A stretch of 5,884 nucleotides of DNA from NCBI GenBank assembly GCA_009885185.1, contig VFLF01000213.1:1-5884 (forward strand), in the 5' to 3' direction. Source of the stretch: Nitrosomonadales bacterium. Its GTDB lineage: Bacteria > Pseudomonadota > Gammaproteobacteria > Burkholderiales > SG8-41. The notes below the pieces were generated by a model. That model was given only the letters and a program-made list of their open reading frames with translations, had not been told where the DNA came from and made no database searches. Positions 5,009 to 5,884 of the stretch are shown one piece after another (within the stretch, counting starts at the first letter, position 1; each line of letters opens with the position of its first letter). Both the position numbers and the translations under genes were made by a program.

Positions 5009-5051
5009 GTATCGCAGTCTTGCGGCGGGCGGAGTTGATACACTGCGATAC
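5009..5051. promoter_or_regulatory. Perfect 10-bp inverted repeat with GATAC direct repeat, candidate response-regulator site
   Basis: GTATCGCAGT (5009-5018) and ACTGCGATAC (5042-5051) are exact reverse complements, 23 bases apart. In addition GATAC occurs at 5037-5041 and 5047-5051, a direct repeat with a 10-bp period, the usual arrangement for OmpR-family dimers binding one helical face. The cluster lies 46-88 bases upstream of the response regulator ATG, in the 205-base gap shared with the divergent exported-protein gene. Another imperfect palindrome, GTTGAT-ggg-ATTAAC (4952-4966), lies nearer that gene. Binding by the adjacent regulator is an inference. Confidence 0.5.
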
Positions 5052-5082
5052 AATTTTCTTCCCGAATACGCTGGTGACCGGC

Positions 5083-5088
5083 TATAAC
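5083..5088 (+). promoter_or_regulatory. Possible -10 box of the response regulator operon
   Basis: TATAAC matches the sigma-70 -10 consensus at five of six positions. It would start transcription near 5095-5097, at or just before the ATG, so the mRNA would be nearly leaderless; this agrees with the lack of a Shine-Dalgarno sequence. No -35 hexamer is seen at the right distance. TACAAT at 5049-5054 is an alternative -10 that would give a leader of about 35 bases. Confidence 0.3.
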
Positions 5089-5096
5089 TTCCCGCC

Positions 5097-5822
5097 ATGG
5101 ACACTCCGGATCACATCCTTGTGGTGGACGACGACCGCGAACTGCGCGGTCTGCTGGCCGAATACCTGCAAAAGCAGGGCTACCGCGTTACCGCGGTGGC
5201 CGACGGCAAGGCCCTGCGCGCGGCGATCAGCGTTTCGCACCCGGATCTCATCGTTCTTGACGTGATGCTGCCGGGCGAGGACGGCTTTTCGCTGTGCCGC
5301 GATCTGCGCGCGCGTTCCGGCATTCCGATCATTATGTTGACCGCGCGCGGCGACGAGACCGACCGCGTGGTGGGTCTCGAACTCGGCGCCGACGACTACG
5401 TGGCGAAGCCCTTCAGCCCGCGCGAGTTGTCAGCACGCGTGAAAAGCGTGCTGCGGCGCGCGCGGGCGCTGCCTGGCAATCTTCAGCCTGAACAAGCGAG
5501 CAGGTTTCGATTCGCCGGCTGGACGCTCGACACCGCCACGCGCAATCTGACCTCGCCGCAGGGCGTGGTGGTGGCATTGAGCGGCACCGAGTTTCGGCTG
5601 CTGCGCATTTTTGTCGATCACCCGAACAGCGTACTCACGCGCGACCAGTTGATTGATCTCATGCTCGCGCGAGAGGCCGGGCCGTACGACCGCGCGATTG
5701 ACGTGCAGGTGAGCCGGTTGCGCCAGCGCTTGGGAGAGGGCGCGCGCGAGCCCGCAATCATCAAAACCGTGCGCGGCCAGGGCTATGTGCTTGCGGCGCA
5801 TGTCGAGACGGACGGCGCATGA
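5097..5822 (+). CDS. OmpR-family two-component response regulator
   Basis: This 241-residue protein has a receiver domain (about 5-120) and an OmpR-type winged-helix DNA-binding domain (about 136-235). In the receiver are the acidic pair Asp11-Asp12, the phosphorylation site Asp55 in LIVLDVMLPGEDG, Thr82 and the conserved Lys104 in DDYVAKPFSPREL. The effector domain shows LSGTEFRLLRIFVDHPNSVL, the recognition helix IDVQVSRLRQRL (about 201-212) and the closing hairpin IIKTVRGQGYVLA. All phosphotransfer residues are intact. The receiver is especially close in wording to E. coli OmpR (MLPGEDG, GLELGADDY, KPFSPREL), but the signal cannot be deduced. The sensor kinase follows with an ATGA overlap. 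The ATG is set by domain alignment, since HILVVDDD starts six residues in, and no ribosome site is visible. The upstream repeats suggest autoregulation. Confidence 0.96.
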   Translation: MDTPDHILVVDDDRELRGLLAEYLQKQGYRVTAVADGKALRAAISVSHPDLIVLDVMLPGEDGFSLCRDLRARSGIPIIMLTARGDETDRVVGLELGADDYVAKPFSPRELSARVKSVLRRARALPGNLQPEQASRFRFAGWTLDTATRNLTSPQGVVVALSGTEFRLLRIFVDHPNSVLTRDQLIDLMLAREAGPYDRAIDVQVSRLRQRLGEGAREPAIIKTVRGQGYVLAAHVETDGA

Positions 5823-5884
5823 GCCTGGTGCCGCGTTCGCTGTTCAGCCGCCTGTTTCTGGTGCTCCTTGCCGGGCTGGTGGCC
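5819..5884 (+). CDS. Sensor histidine kinase, N-terminal start only
   Basis: The ATG at 5819 overlaps the response regulator TGA (ATGA), and the frame stays open for all 22 codons to the window edge. The visible residues are a short basic start (Arg6, Arg11) followed by LFLVLLAGLVA, the beginning of a first membrane helix as in inner-membrane sensor kinases. No catalytic part is in view, so the call rests on the position after an OmpR-type regulator, the overlap and the membrane segment. Confidence 0.8.
   Translation, partial: MSLVPRSLFSRLFLVLLAGLVA

Noticed and set aside
3989..5038. A 349-codon open frame on the + strand, opposite the exported-protein gene
   Set aside because: It is the antisense shadow of a GC-rich gene. 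The translation is low-complexity (Ala, Arg, His, Cys-rich) without any domain, while the - strand frame has a signal peptide, a ribosome site and internal repeats. It also runs through the divergent regulatory gap.

Overview
The window looks like a GC-rich chromosomal segment from a betaproteobacterium, probably Burkholderiales or a relative. The evidence is a Bug/TctC-type solute receptor next to an MmgE/PrpD protein (an arrangement common in that group), strong G+C bias at third codon positions, and short dispersed repeats of a kind typical of Proteobacteria. The species cannot be read from the sequence.

Layout. (1) 1-2173, + strand: the 3' two thirds of a periplasmic Bug/TctC solute-binding protein, then a 179-base gap holding two repeat elements (a 10-bp tandem repeat and a 79-bp palindrome made of two hairpins), then a complete MmgE/PrpD family gene. 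Together they suggest uptake and processing of an organic acid. (2) 2214-3063: a universal stress protein (UspA family, - strand) diverging from a small Cys-containing protein (+ strand). The 145-base gap between them holds a perfect FNR/ANR-type palindrome, TTGAT-N4-ATCAA, placed about 41 bp upstream of the likely Usp transcription start. This is the clearest regulatory signal here and points to oxygen-responsive control. (3) 3085-3719, - strand: a carboxymuconolactone decarboxylase-like protein, whose stop codon overlaps a possible 30-residue reading frame that resembles the SinI/SinR dimerisation motif. (4) 3720-4051: a 7-bp inverted repeat and a possible 46-residue orphan protein (+ strand). 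(5) 4052-5884: an exported His/Met/Gly-rich protein with an internally duplicated domain (- strand), diverging from an OmpR-type response regulator and the first 22 codons of its sensor kinase (+ strand, ATGA overlap). The divergent gap contains a perfect 10-bp inverted repeat and a GATAC direct repeat of 10-bp period, plausible binding sites for the regulator.

How the parts may work together. The Bug and MmgE/PrpD genes form one metabolic unit. The Usp gene and its small divergent neighbour may be co-regulated by an FNR-like protein. The two-component pair probably controls itself and perhaps the adjacent exported protein, whose composition suggests metal binding. These links are inferred from arrangement and motifs, not shown. 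No RNA gene, CRISPR array, complete insertion sequence or phage gene was seen. No stretch over 300 bases lacks a gene if the small genes at 2803-3063 and 3830-3970 are accepted. If either is rejected, the gaps 2658-3084 and 3720-4051 hold only the regulatory motifs listed. I found no wholly new system; the most notable items are the FNR site, the SinI-like micro-ORF and the duplicated His/Met-rich exported protein.
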